From Cellulomonas sp. Root930 (GTDB taxonomy: Bacteria; Actinomycetota; Actinomycetes; Actinomycetales; Cellulomonadaceae): a DNA stretch of 64,000 nt. The position numbers were made by a program, and so were the translations under genes. The notes beneath the pieces were generated by a model, which was not told where the DNA came from, ran no database searches, and saw only the letters and a program-made list of their open reading frames with translations. Below, piece by piece: positions 37,795-47,019 of this stretch (position 1 is its first letter; each line of letters begins with the position of its first letter). Location: positions 124,001 through 188,000 of the forward strand of contig LMJI01000002.1 in assembly GCA_001429255.1 (NCBI GenBank), given 5' to 3'.

Positions 37795-40092
37795 TCAGCG
37801 AGTAGGCGGCTTCGGCTTCGCGAATATTGAGGGACGGGGGGCCGCGGCGGGCGTCGCTCGCACTGCCGTATCCCGATCCTGGGGAAATGCGGCCACAGCA
37901 GTGGCTGCAGAAACCGGGACCGCCGGAGGCGCCGTGGATTCCTCATCTTCCTCCACCTCTTCCTCCTCGGGCTCCAGGGCGACGAGCAGGTCATCTAGTT
38001 TTCTAGCTTGGCTGCTGGCGTCGAGATACTCCTGGTACTGATTGCGTGCGCTCGCAATCACCGCATCGTAGAGGCGGTAGCTCCCGTTGAACTGCTCGAA
38101 TTGATTGTCAACGTATTCGTCTTCGGTAATCTTGATTCCCTCAACCCACCCCTGAGACCCGGGCTGTTTGCCGAGGACGAACACCACCTCAATATTGGGG
38201 ATCTCTTTCTTCAACTGCTGTTGAGTGAGGATGCTGGCGAGGGCCGCAGCATATTTCGCGCCCTGCTCAGCGAGCTTGCGCGCGTCAACACTGAGTGCAT
38301 AGCGCTTGAGTTCGACGATCACGTGTTTTCCACCGACCGTCTTGTAGCGGATGTCGATTCGACCTGTAATTTCTTTGTCGAGCTTGTCCTTCGCGAAGAG
38401 GTTCGGTGCGAGCTTGCGAAGGTTCTCCTCCATGGTCTCGCTGCCCGTGGCTCGCTCCCAAGAAGGGTCCAGAAGCCAGAGATGATCGAAGAGGTGTTCC
38501 TGTAGGACTTTCTCTTTCTCGTTGGCGTTGGTGAGGTCCTGAAGTTTTTCGATCGCCTGAACCCGAGACCGAAGGATGTCGACCCAGAGTCCCGCTTCGT
38601 ACGCATCCTGCTGCCCCAGTAGCGGCAGAAGATCCGTCGCAGTGACTTTGCTTAGGAGGTCCAGATCGTCGGATGACTTACGAAGACCTACGCGAGCAAA
38701 TGCGAGGATTCCCGACCGAAAGAGTGCAGAGCGGTCTTCCGCGGCGTCTTTCCCCTCGAAGGGGAGCCCAGCAATGGTGCCAACCATCGTCCGCGCGCTC
38801 TCCTGCTGCCATGGGGGCAGCTCCTCGACCCATTCTTTCAGTTTTGGGTAGCGCTTGAGCGCGTCAACGGCTTCGCGCTTCGGGCGGGCTTTGCTCCAGT
38901 CTTCGGCGGCGGACAGGAACGCCTGCCGCAGAAACTTCTGCAGCGCAATGACCCGCTCATCATCCTCGATCAGGCGTTGTCGGTCGCTAGTCGCAATGTC
39001 TTCGTAGCCGGGCTCGTCGAGATCGAGGAAGTCGGCTTCGATCTGCCCGGTTACGTAATTGCCGAAAAGTCTGCTGAAGTCGAGCTTCTCGATGATGCCT
39101 TCCTGGATGGGACGCTTCCGAGCGAGCACGATAATGTTCTTCAAGCTGCCAGCATCCTCATCACTGGTGAGGTCGGTCGGCGTCTTCGTAGTGCCGAACC
39201 AGCCCGTGACCTTCCAGCCCTTCTCGATGTCGACCATACCTGTTGGGAGGTTGAAGCGCTCGATAGTCGGGGGTAAGGCAATTGCGGGGAGGGGCTCGCC
39301 AGGGAACTCCCAGATGAATTCGAGCTTCTTCAGTTCCTGACGATCGACATAAGTGATGCGCTTGCCGTTGACGAGGATGTGGAATCCGCCCTTATCCAAA
39401 GGCGTCTCGTCTATCACGTCGAATCTGCGCGCGAGGCGCTTGCGGAGTGCTGCAGATGTCAGGCCCGCCCGCTTGCTCTTGAGTTGCGACAGTACGAGGG
39501 TGGTCCCTTTCACCTTGTACTCGTCGGGGACCTCGATGGGCTGCGGGTGGTAGTCCAGTTCGTTCTTGATGTGTTCTTCGAGGTCTCCAACGCGGATTGC
39601 GAAGCCGTGGGCTTCGCCATCAACGGTTTTGCTATATACCTCGACGACTTCGGCGAGGGAGAACACAGAGAGCTTCCCGATGCCCTTTCGCCCCATGTAC
39701 GGCCGATGCCACTTTGGCGACTGTGTTCCCTCGATGACGCGCTTCTTGTAGCCCGCTTTAAGGAAGCGAGCATTGAGCTGAGCAACATCCATCCCAGATC
39801 CATCGTCCGTCACGACGACCTCAAGGAGCTTCTCGGTTCCTTTGTCGTTCACATCAGCGCGTGGGCGCCAAGTAATGCTGACCGTCCCCGCATCGGCGTC
39901 GTAGGCGTTGGCGACCAGCTCGGACAACACCGCAGCTGCGTTGCTGTAGAGGTTGATGCCCAACGACTCGAGCACGGAAAGCTCGACCGTCATCTTGTAG
40001 GTCTTGTCAACGACGAGTGCGGTCGAGTGGTCCTCGGCGCCGAAGGACACGTCGGTCTCGTCTTCGAGTGGCGTCACTTCCGACTCGGTCAT
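37795..40092 (-). CDS. GHKL ATPase fused to a PD-(D/E)XK-like nuclease domain
   Basis: 765 residues. An N-terminal Hsp90/MutL/MORC-type ATPase shows the N box ELVANAYDADA (58-68), G1 DDGSGM (96-101) and G2 GRKGIGK (134-140). A long middle part follows, then a restriction-fold-like motif: Asp580 in GRIDIRY and Glu594-Leu-Lys596 in VIVELKR, followed by helices. An acidic stretch (about 707-718) and a Pro/Ala tail end it. It overlaps the methyltransferase gene (ATGA) and is transcribed after it. ATPase-plus-endonuclease proteins beside methylases are known as MutL/MORC-like restriction systems; the nuclease assignment here is by motif only. Base composition is lower in GC than the backbone. Confidence 0.8.
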   Translation of the reverse strand: MTESEVTPLEDETDVSFGAEDHSTALVVDKTYKMTVELSVLESLGINLYSNAAAVLSELVANAYDADAGTVSITWRPRADVNDKGTEKLLEVVVTDDGSGMDVAQLNARFLKAGYKKRVIEGTQSPKWHRPYMGRKGIGKLSVFSLAEVVEVYSKTVDGEAHGFAIRVGDLEEHIKNELDYHPQPIEVPDEYKVKGTTLVLSQLKSKRAGLTSAALRKRLARRFDVIDETPLDKGGFHILVNGKRITYVDRQELKKLEFIWEFPGEPLPAIALPPTIERFNLPTGMVDIEKGWKVTGWFGTTKTPTDLTSDEDAGSLKNIIVLARKRPIQEGIIEKLDFSRLFGNYVTGQIEADFLDLDEPGYEDIATSDRQRLIEDDERVIALQKFLRQAFLSAAEDWSKARPKREAVDALKRYPKLKEWVEELPPWQQESARTMVGTIAGLPFEGKDAAEDRSALFRSGILAFARVGLRKSSDDLDLLSKVTATDLLPLLGQQDAYEAGLWVDILRSRVQAIEKLQDLTNANEKEKVLQEHLFDHLWLLDPSWERATGSETMEENLRKLAPNLFAKDKLDKEITGRIDIRYKTVGGKHVIVELKRYALSVDARKLAEQGAKYAAALASILTQQQLKKEIPNIEVVFVLGKQPGSQGWVEGIKITEDEYVDNQFEQFNGSYRLYDAVIASARNQYQEYLDASSQARKLDDLLVALEPEEEEVEEDEESTAPPAVPVSAATAVAAFPQDRDTAVRATPAAAPRPSIFAKPKPPTR

Positions 40093-41153
40093 TGCGCTGC
40101 CACGAGTTGCGCAGCGATGTGAGCTACAGCCGTCCGCCCGACCTCCGCAGCGATGGGCGGCGGCACCGCGTTTCCGATCAACCGTGCGATCTGACTCTGG
40201 TTAACGCGTGCATCAGACTTCACGAGTTTGTAGCCAGGGGGGAAGCCCTGGAGCAGTGCCGCTTCACGAAGCGTGATGGATCGATCCTGCTCGGGGTGGC
40301 CGAACCGGCCGGCGCCAAAGTTTCCTGACAGCGTCGTGATGGTCGGTGACGGTTTGTCCCACTCCATTCGGGCGTAGACGTTCTTGAAAGAAGAGCCCGA
40401 TGCCTTGCGGTGACAGGGAGACAAGAGCTCCTCCGGCCAGTCGTGCCAGGTTCCGCCCGGGGTTGACGCGGCGATGCGGCGAAGGTTGAGCGGCGAGAGG
40501 TTCCTGGCTACGTGCAGTGGGTCGTCGCCGTCAGCCTCGCCGGATGCGAGCTTGGGAAGTCCACCGATCACCTCACGCACAGTGCGGAAGCTCGACTCGT
40601 CACGGGAGCCGTCGGGGACCTTGATCGGTCCGAGTCGGGAGGCGAGCAGCACAAGCCGCCTGCGATACTGTGGAAGGCCGAAACGGGGACCGTAGCAGCT
40701 CTTCCAGTCGACGAAATAGCCAAGGGCCTCGAGGTCGTTCACGAACTCTTGGAAGACCGCTGACGTACCGATGCGGGGAACGTTCTCCATCGTCACGAGT
40801 TCGGGGTTGATTTCCTTGACCAGGCGAGAGAACTCTCGCAGGAGCGGCCACTGCTCCTCGGCTGAGGTGTCCACGCCGCGGCGGTAGGGAGAGAATGGCT
40901 GGCAAGGTGCGCACCCCGCGAGCATTCGGATGGTGCCCGGAGTCCAGAGAGGCTCAACGTGCTCTGCGGTGATCTCTCGAACATCTCTTTCGATGAAGGG
41001 GGCGTCGATGTTCGCCTCGAACGCGAACGCGCAGGATGCGTCGATGTCCACGCCGCCCACGACGACGATGCCTGCTTCCTGAAGCCCCTGCGAAAGCCCG
41101 CCCGCTCCACAGAACAGGTCGATCGCACTGATGGAGGCGGCAGCAGGCGGCAT
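40089..41153 (-). CDS. DNA (cytosine-5) methyltransferase
   Basis: 354 residues with the ordered C5-methylase motifs: I AIDLFCGAGG (10-19), IV GCAPCQPFSPY with catalytic Cys84, VI MENVPR (122-127), VIII QYRRRLVLL, a short target-recognition region (about 190-270), IX RSITLREAALLQGFP and X LIGNAVPPPIA. It methylates cytosine C5 in an unknown site. It is coupled to the GHKL-ATPase/nuclease gene, so it most likely protects the host and the element from that protein. It has its own promoter region at 41154-41302. Confidence 0.95.
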   Translation of the reverse strand: MPPAAASISAIDLFCGAGGLSQGLQEAGIVVVGGVDIDASCAFAFEANIDAPFIERDVREITAEHVEPLWTPGTIRMLAGCAPCQPFSPYRRGVDTSAEEQWPLLREFSRLVKEINPELVTMENVPRIGTSAVFQEFVNDLEALGYFVDWKSCYGPRFGLPQYRRRLVLLASRLGPIKVPDGSRDESSFRTVREVIGGLPKLASGEADGDDPLHVARNLSPLNLRRIAASTPGGTWHDWPEELLSPCHRKASGSSFKNVYARMEWDKPSPTITTLSGNFGAGRFGHPEQDRSITLREAALLQGFPPGYKLVKSDARVNQSQIARLIGNAVPPPIAAEVGRTAVAHIAAQLVAAQ

Positions 41154-41302
41154 CGGCCCAGACTAGGGGGTCGTCCGGGCATCTGCGGCGACTCTGTCGC
41201 GCACGCGCCGCAACCCGCGTGCCGTAACTTCCACGGCTCGAACTGGGTGCCGCTGCGAGCTCTGCTGTTCAGCCCAGGTCTTGTGGCGCCGCATGTGCGC
41301 GC

Positions 41303-42697
41303 CTAGGTGGATGTCCGCGGCGGCCTCACCGATGAGGTCGCCCGTGGGGCGTCATGACGCGGTGCCGAGAGGGGTCGCGCGGGCAGTGAGGGCCTGGGGA
41401 TTCGTTCCGCGGCGTCGCGGTAGTGGCAAAGTGCACACTCCAGGAGGGCTGGCGGGACGGCGGCGCTGGTTCCTTGCAACTTCGCACTGGCGAGTTCGGG
41501 GGAATCGGTGATCTGTTCGCCGGTGAGGTTGGCGGCGCGGATCCGGACATGGCCTGAGCGGGCGAGGCGGTTGTAGCTCATCGAGTTCCATGCCGCGATC
41601 TGGCCCATCGTGTCGACAGCCCCGTTCAGTACCGCGCCTAGGACGCGGCGATCGAGCTTGTGGCTAGCCGCCAGACCGACGGAATCCCCGGTCAGTGGTG
41701 CCGTCTGAGCAAGGAGTTGGCGAACGGCGATTGCATCGGCGCGGACCGTGGGGTCGCCCGGGCCGGGCGAGATGACGTCGTGGAGGTCGCCGAGTACGCG
41801 CTGCCACGCTCGAGCCTGGACGATCTGCGACACCTGGGCGAGCGGGGGGTTGTCGGCTACCTGTCGCAGGTCGACGCCGTGGAAGGCGGCACTGTGGGCG
41901 TTGACCGCGAGGCCGACGCCGGCGAAGTCCCGCAGGGTCGCGACGGAGAAGTCGGGACGGGAAAGGACGCCCCATGCCGATCGGCGGAGCCGACCGATCC
42001 GATCTGACAGCTCGAGGAGCTGGTTCGTCGTGCGGATGGTCGGGTTGGCCAGGCCGACCTCGTCGAGAGGACCGGCCCCGGTTCGATCCTTCGCCCGGTG
42101 CACGGCATCGGCCGCCCATGCGCGCGACTCCTCGAAGTCAGGGATCCAGCGACGCACGCTCGACCAGTGGGCCCCAGCCTGGCTGGTACGAAAGAAGAGC
42201 TCGTCTGATCCGCTCAGCAGGGCTCCGGTCAAGTCCGCGACGCGGCCGAGCGCTCGTCGGCGGGCGGTGAAGTCCCACACGACGGGACCGTCGGGGGAGC
42301 GCGACATCCCGTTCACGTCGGTGTGCGTCGCGAGCAGGTCGACCGCCGCGCCGAGCGCCCTTGCTGCGTCGGCCCAGGGGTGGTCGATCGGCTGCGGGAT
42401 CGGGGGCAGGCGGTGGTCCCTGTCTTCGAGCGTTGGGATGGCGGTGACCATCCGCAGTGCGGCGTACTCGACGGCGTCTGTGCCCTGCGGCGGTGCGCTG
42501 GTGCCGTAGATCGTCGTCGCGCGCCCGGGGTTGACCAGGTGCCAGACGTGCCGCTCGATCGCGTCCAGCAGACCGTGGAACGACGCGACAGCCAGGTGGG
42601 CGTCTCGGAGGTCGTTGAATCGGTGGGCTGCCGTCTGCGAGGCGCCGGCGTGGATGTGCCGCGCTGCTTGCTCCATCAGCGAGCCATACGTGGTCAC
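41303..42697 (-). CDS. hypothetical protein, Ala/Arg-rich, ICE-associated
   Basis: 464 residues from the GTG at 42695-42697, which overlaps the stop of the upstream gene (GTGA). Mostly helical by composition, with no domain I recognise. A late Cys-x-x-Cys (LLECALCHYRDAAER) and a Pro/Arg-rich, probably disordered tail are the only marks. Being coupled to the 141-residue gene and divergent from the relaxase across a shared control region, it may have a role in transfer or its regulation. Conservation in related elements would be the main clue to function. Confidence 0.7.
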   Translation of the reverse strand: MTTYGSLMEQAARHIHAGASQTAAHRFNDLRDAHLAVASFHGLLDAIERHVWHLVNPGRATTIYGTSAPPQGTDAVEYAALRMVTAIPTLEDRDHRLPPIPQPIDHPWADAARALGAAVDLLATHTDVNGMSRSPDGPVVWDFTARRRALGRVADLTGALLSGSDELFFRTSQAGAHWSSVRRWIPDFEESRAWAADAVHRAKDRTGAGPLDEVGLANPTIRTTNQLLELSDRIGRLRRSAWGVLSRPDFSVATLRDFAGVGLAVNAHSAAFHGVDLRQVADNPPLAQVSQIVQARAWQRVLGDLHDVISPGPGDPTVRADAIAVRQLLAQTAPLTGDSVGLAASHKLDRRVLGAVLNGAVDTMGQIAAWNSMSYNRLARSGHVRIRAANLTGEQITDSPELASAKLQGTSAAVPPALLECALCHYRDAAERIPRPSLPARPLSAPRHDAPRATSSVRPPRTST

Positions 42698-43119
42698 GGC
42701 CGGAGCCCGGCGATCTTCGCGCGGGCGGTTCGCAAGCGGTGCTCGACGCGTGTGAGGCATGAGAGCTCGGCGCCGTCGACGCTCTGTTCCGCGAGGAGGC
42801 GGGTGACGTCGAGCGCGCAGTCGATGAGCTTCTGAACGACGTCGCGCGCCGCCTGGTGATCCTCGCCCGGCCGGACGGGGCCGAGATCGATCGCAGGCGC
42901 GCCGGCGGCGAGGCCTTCGTGCAGCCACTCCAGCTCGTCGCGAGCCTCGCGGAGATCCATCGCGACATAGGCAAATTCGACTCCGTCCGCGAATTGCGCG
43001 ACGAGACTGAGCCGAAGCGTTGAGTGGCCGGCCGTGTAGAGCAGTGACCACAGTCCTGACCACGTCGCGGCCGTCCGCTCGAGCAGTGCTCCTGCGGGTG
43101 CAATCCATCCGACAGACAT
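42694..43119 (-). CDS. hypothetical protein, ICE-associated
   Basis: 141 residues beginning MSVGWIAPAGALLERTAATW. GGAGG lies four bases before the ATG at 43117-43119; a second ATG three bases upstream is too close to it. Helical, with no recognised motif. The promoter side faces the relaxase gene and carries one copy of the element's bipartite motif at 43280-43310. It is translationally coupled to the next gene. Confidence 0.7.
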   Translation of the reverse strand: MSVGWIAPAGALLERTAATWSGLWSLLYTAGHSTLRLSLVAQFADGVEFAYVAMDLREARDELEWLHEGLAAGAPAIDLGPVRPGEDHQAARDVVQKLIDCALDVTRLLAEQSVDGAELSCLTRVEHRLRTARAKIAGLRP

Positions 43120-43279
43120 CATTCCTCCGAGAAGCCCTCGTTTTGCGTACGTACTCGAATGCGACCTTGGTGCCGGCTGCCCAACCTCCGAGTGATCAGC
43201 GCCCAGGCTGTGGACAACCAGTCGCGCGCCGGCCGATGTGATCGATCGACGAGATGTTGACGACGCCGGATCGCAGAAG

Positions 43280-43310
43280 TAGGTGCGCCAACGGGCGCGT
43301 AACACGCGAG
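43280..43310 (+). promoter_or_regulatory. bipartite ICE operator/promoter motif, copy 1
   Basis: TAGGTGCGCC, five variable bases, then GCGCGTAACACGCGAG. It lies about 160 bases upstream of the minus-strand gene starting at 43119. On that gene's strand it offers TTACGC and, 15 bases on, TACTTC. Confidence 0.6.
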
Positions 43311-43399
43311 GTCGAGCAGCGACGAGCTCGACGGGAGTCGCGAGGAGGAAAAGGGGCCATGACACCTCTGGCACCAACGGCCGATCACATGAGTTCCGG

Positions 43400-43430
43400 C
43401 TCGCGTGTTACGCGCCGCCGGGCGCACTAC
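43400..43430 (-). promoter_or_regulatory. bipartite ICE operator/promoter motif, copy 2 (inverted)
   Basis: The minus strand reads TAGTGCGCC (one G fewer than copy 1), five bases, then GCGCGTAACACGCGAG, identical to copy 1 over 16 bases. It sits 44 bases before the relaxase start. On the plus strand TTACGC and TACACG (43428-43433) could be promoter elements. Confidence 0.6.
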
Positions 43431-43473
43431 ACGGCATGGGAGTCACAGTCCGCGCGCCGATCGGGCCGGCGTC

Positions 43474-46400
43474 ATGGTGATGACGCTGCATCGTCTGACC
43501 GCTGGGGCCGGATACCAGTACCTGTTGCGTCACACGGCGTCGGGGGACTGCGACCGCGCCGGAGCGACATCGCTGACCGCCTACTACACCCAGTCGGGCA
43601 ACCCGGCGGGTCGCTGGCTCGGCTCTGGTCTGCCGGGAGTCGGAGGATCGGAGGCTGTCGGGATCGAAGCCGGTGACGTCGTCGATGAGCAGCCAATGGC
43701 GCGGCTCTTCGGGCAGGGATGCGACCCGGCGACGGGTACTCCGCTCGGCCGCGCGTACGTGATCGGCGACCCGGTGGCCAAACGTGTCGAGGCGCAGGTG
43801 AACGCGCTACCCGAGGGCATGGGTGCCGCGGCGCGGCGAGCGGCGATCGACGCGATCACGCGCGTGGAGCTGGCGCGCGGTGCGCCAAAGGCGGTCGCCG
43901 GGTTCGATCTGACGTTCACCCCGCCCAAGTCCGTCTCGACGCTGTGGGCTGTCGCCGACCACCGCACCCAAGCCGTCGTTCTGGCTGCTCACCGCGCGGC
44001 GGTGGGTCAGGCGTTGGAGTTCCTCGAGGCCCGGGCGCTGTTCACCCGTACCGGGCACGCTGGGTGCCGGCAAGAGTCGACGAACGGGGCGATCGCGGTC
44101 GGGTTCGACCACTGGGACTCCCGCGCGGGCGACCCGAACCTGCACACGCATCTCGTCATCGCGAACAAGGTGCAAGGCACGGACGGGGCGTGGCGGTCGC
44201 TCGACTCCCGGGCACTGCACCACGCGACCGTGGCGATCTCCGAGGTGTACGACGCGTTGATGGCCGACGAGCTGGCCCGGCGTCTGCCCGTGCGGTGGGG
44301 GTGGCGGCACCGCGGTGCACGGCGTAGCCCACGCCTGGAGGTGGACGGAGTCGCAGACGGGTTGATGGGGGAGTTCTCGACCCGGTCCGCTCGCATCGAT
44401 GAGGCGATGACCGAGGAGGTCGCCCGGTTCGCCGCAACGCACGGGCGCACGCCGAATCGTATCGAGATCACGCGACTTCGCCAGGCCGTCACCCGCGCCA
44501 CCCGGCCCAGCAAGCATGTCCGCCCGCTCGGCGAGCTCCTCACTGCGTGGCGCGCACGCGCGGCCAGATTGACAGGGAGCACGCCAGAGGAACTCACCGC
44601 CGCTGTCCTGGAGCGGGGCCGATCCACTCGGTTGCACGCCGACGGCATCCCGGCAGAGGTGGTCGACCGGGTCGCGCAGCTCGTCCTTGCGGGGGTGATG
44701 GAGCGTCGATCGACCTGGACGCGGTGGAACGTCCTGGCAGAGGCAGCGCGCGTAACCCGCGGCTTCGTGATGGCCAGCCCGGACGACCGGCTCGCCCTCC
44801 TCGACGCCGTCACGACGTCGGCGCTGCGCGGTGCCATCTCAACTGCGCCACCCTCCCTGTTCGTCTCGGGGCCGAGGTACGAGCGCACCGACGGAACCTC
44901 GGTCTTCGATCGCCCCGACGAGGAGCGATTCACCGACCGCCGCGTCCTGGACGCGGAAGCGCGACTGCTCGCCGCCGCCGCGGCCGAGGATGCTCCCGCG
45001 ACGTCGTCGGGAGCAGTCGTCGTGGCCGCCACCGACGGCGACACACGGCTCGCGCCCGACCAGGCCGGCGTCGTCCGGCAGGTCACGACCTCCGGGCGGC
45101 GTCTCGATGTGCTCGTCGGACCAGCGGGGTCGGGCAAGACCACAACGCTGCGCGGAGTACGCCGGGCGTGGGAACACACCTACGGACGCGGCTCGGTAAT
45201 CGGGCTCGCGCCGTCGTCATCGGCGGCCGCCGAGCTCGCCCGAGCACTCGGGATCACGTGCGAGAACACCGCTAAGTGGACCTTCGAGTCCAGCGGCGAC
45301 GGAGCGCGGAGACGCGACGCCGTCACCCAACGGTTGACCAGCGCCCGCGACTCCGCCACGCGCAGCGGCGACCTGCGAGCGTTGCGCACCATCGAGACGG
45401 CGCTCACCGGGCAGACCCATGAAGCCGCCCGGTGGAGTCTGCGACCAGGCCAGCTGATGATCGTCGACGAAGCCTCCCTGGCGGGAACCTTCACGCTCGA
45501 CATGATCACCACCCAAGCTGGCAAATCCGGCGCCAAGGTGCTCCTCGTCGGGGACCACGGGCAGCTCTCCGCGGTCGACGCCGGCGGCGCCTTCGCCCTG
45601 CTGGCCGACCGCACACGCCCCGCGCGCCTCACGTCCCTGTGGAGGTTCAGCCACCCGTGGGAAGCCGCAGCCAGTCTCGGGCTGCGCGACGGAGACGCAA
45701 GGGTCCTCGACGAGTATGTCGAGCATGAACGCGTCCACGCCGGGGCCGCCGAGGCGATGCTGGAAGACGCCTACGCCGCGTGGGCGTCGGACGTCGACGA
45801 CGGCATCGACTCGATCCTGATCGCGCCCGACGCGCGAACAGTGGCGGCGCTCAATGCCCGCGCGCACCGTGACCGAGTCGCCGACGGGCTCGTGACCGCG
45901 ACCGGCGCGGCCTTAGCAGTGGGGGAACGGATCGGCGTCGGCGACCGGATTGTCACCCGACGCAACGAGCGCTCACTTCGGCCGGTCGGCGCCGGCGCCA
46001 CGTCCTACGTGCGCAACGGTGATCTCTGGAAGGTCACGCAGACCCACCCCGACGGATCGCTCACCGTCATGCGGACGCGCTCGGCGAGCGGGGGCGGGGG
46101 AGCGGTGCAGCTCCCGGCGCAGTACGTCGCGCACGACGTCGAGCTCGGCTACGCCAGCACCACGCACCGCGCCCAAGGCATCACCGTCGACCACGCCCAC
46201 GTGCTTGCCCACCCCGGCATGCCACGAGAGAACCTCTACGTCGCCATGACCCGCGGCCGGCACGCCAACCACGTCTACGTCGCGCTGGACGCGGTCGACC
46301 CCGAGTGCGACGACCTGCCAGAGGCACCGACCAATAGCGCCGGGCGCGATGTCCTCGGAACGGTGGTCGCGACGACCAGCGCCAAGCAGTCCGCCACGGC

Positions 46401-47019
46401 GCAGATCGCCGCCGAACAGAACGCCGCCGGCTCGATGCACCGTCTTGTGCCCATCGCGCGAACCCTGCTGGCCGAAGCCTCCCGCGACCGCTGGACGGCA
46501 GCCCTCAGCAGCGCCAGCCTGAGCGGCGCGATCGCGGCGGACCTCCAGACAGGGGCAAGAGCCTTGTTCACAACGCTGGACCGCATCGCCACCCTCACCC
46601 CGGAGCCCGCGGCAGCGATCCGTGAGCTGCTTGGGGCTACGGCCGACGGCTCCGTCGCTGCGTTGACGAGGGAGGCGCACCGCTGGCTGCGCGCCCACGC
46701 CGAGGAGCCGCAGGAAGTCATTGCGATGAGCAGCACCAGCGGCCTCGACGACGATGGCCTCGCGCTGGCCGCGACGATCCAGGGGCTGATCGAGCAGCGT
46801 GCCGACGCCCTAACAGCTGCCGCGCTCGACGAGCGACCGGACTGGCTCGACCGACTCGGACCTGAGCCGAAGGACGCCAGTGCGCGAGCGGCGTGGCTCG
46901 CCGAGATCACCGCCACGGTCGCCCACCTCGACCAGCAACAACCAGAGGTGCCGCACCGACCGTCGAGCGCACCGAACGGGGCAGCAGTTGCCGCGTACCG
47001 GCAGCGAGTGTCGATCTGA
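43474..47019 (+). CDS. MobF/TrwC-type conjugative relaxase-helicase
   Basis: About 1181 residues. The N-terminal TrwC relaxase domain begins MTLHRLTAGAGYQYLLRHTA, has FDLTFTPPKSVSTLWA and the HUH metal motif HTHLVIANK (His224, His226); tyrosines near residues 37-38 (TAYYTQ) are candidate nucleophiles. The C-terminal superfamily I helicase has Walker A GPAGSGKTTTL (about 549), Walker B MIVDEASLAG, VGDHGQLSAVDAGGAF and the late motif TTHRAQGITVDHAHVL with YVAMTRGRHANHVYVA. It nicks oriT and unwinds the transferred strand. ATG 43474 or 43480 fits; the longer frame runs through the promoter motif. Confidence 0.93.
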   Translation: MVMTLHRLTAGAGYQYLLRHTASGDCDRAGATSLTAYYTQSGNPAGRWLGSGLPGVGGSEAVGIEAGDVVDEQPMARLFGQGCDPATGTPLGRAYVIGDPVAKRVEAQVNALPEGMGAAARRAAIDAITRVELARGAPKAVAGFDLTFTPPKSVSTLWAVADHRTQAVVLAAHRAAVGQALEFLEARALFTRTGHAGCRQESTNGAIAVGFDHWDSRAGDPNLHTHLVIANKVQGTDGAWRSLDSRALHHATVAISEVYDALMADELARRLPVRWGWRHRGARRSPRLEVDGVADGLMGEFSTRSARIDEAMTEEVARFAATHGRTPNRIEITRLRQAVTRATRPSKHVRPLGELLTAWRARAARLTGSTPEELTAAVLERGRSTRLHADGIPAEVVDRVAQLVLAGVMERRSTWTRWNVLAEAARVTRGFVMASPDDRLALLDAVTTSALRGAISTAPPSLFVSGPRYERTDGTSVFDRPDEERFTDRRVLDAEARLLAAAAAEDAPATSSGAVVVAATDGDTRLAPDQAGVVRQVTTSGRRLDVLVGPAGSGKTTTLRGVRRAWEHTYGRGSVIGLAPSSSAAAELARALGITCENTAKWTFESSGDGARRRDAVTQRLTSARDSATRSGDLRALRTIETALTGQTHEAARWSLRPGQLMIVDEASLAGTFTLDMITTQAGKSGAKVLLVGDHGQLSAVDAGGAFALLADRTRPARLTSLWRFSHPWEAAASLGLRDGDARVLDEYVEHERVHAGAAEAMLEDAYAAWASDVDDGIDSILIAPDARTVAALNARAHRDRVADGLVTATGAALAVGERIGVGDRIVTRRNERSLRPVGAGATSYVRNGDLWKVTQTHPDGSLTVMRTRSASGGGGAVQLPAQYVAHDVELGYASTTHRAQGITVDHAHVLAHPGMPRENLYVAMTRGRHANHVYVALDAVDPECDDLPEAPTNSAGRDVLGTVVATTSAKQSATAQIAAEQNAAGSMHRLVPIARTLLAEASRDRWTAALSSASLSGAIAADLQTGARALFTTLDRIATLTPEPAAAIRELLGATADGSVAALTREAHRWLRAHAEEPQEVIAMSSTSGLDDDGLALAATIQGLIEQRADALTAAALDERPDWLDRLGPEPKDASARAAWLAEITATVAHLDQQQPEVPHRPSSAPNGAAVAAYRQRVSI

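Larger units (their letters stand above)
43120..43473. other. divergent control region and candidate origin of transfer
   Basis: 354 bases with no convincing gene between two divergently transcribed units, one being the relaxase. It holds a perfect 17-base inverted repeat (43294-43310 and 43400-43416) that is part of two bipartite motifs. For MobF relaxases the nick site usually lies next to the relaxase gene, so oriT is expected here, but I cannot point to the nic. Confidence 0.5.

Noticed and set aside
44748..44766. A further GCGCGTAACCCGCGG motif
   Set aside because: It lies inside the relaxase coding region and lacks the TAGGTGCGCC half, so it is probably chance.
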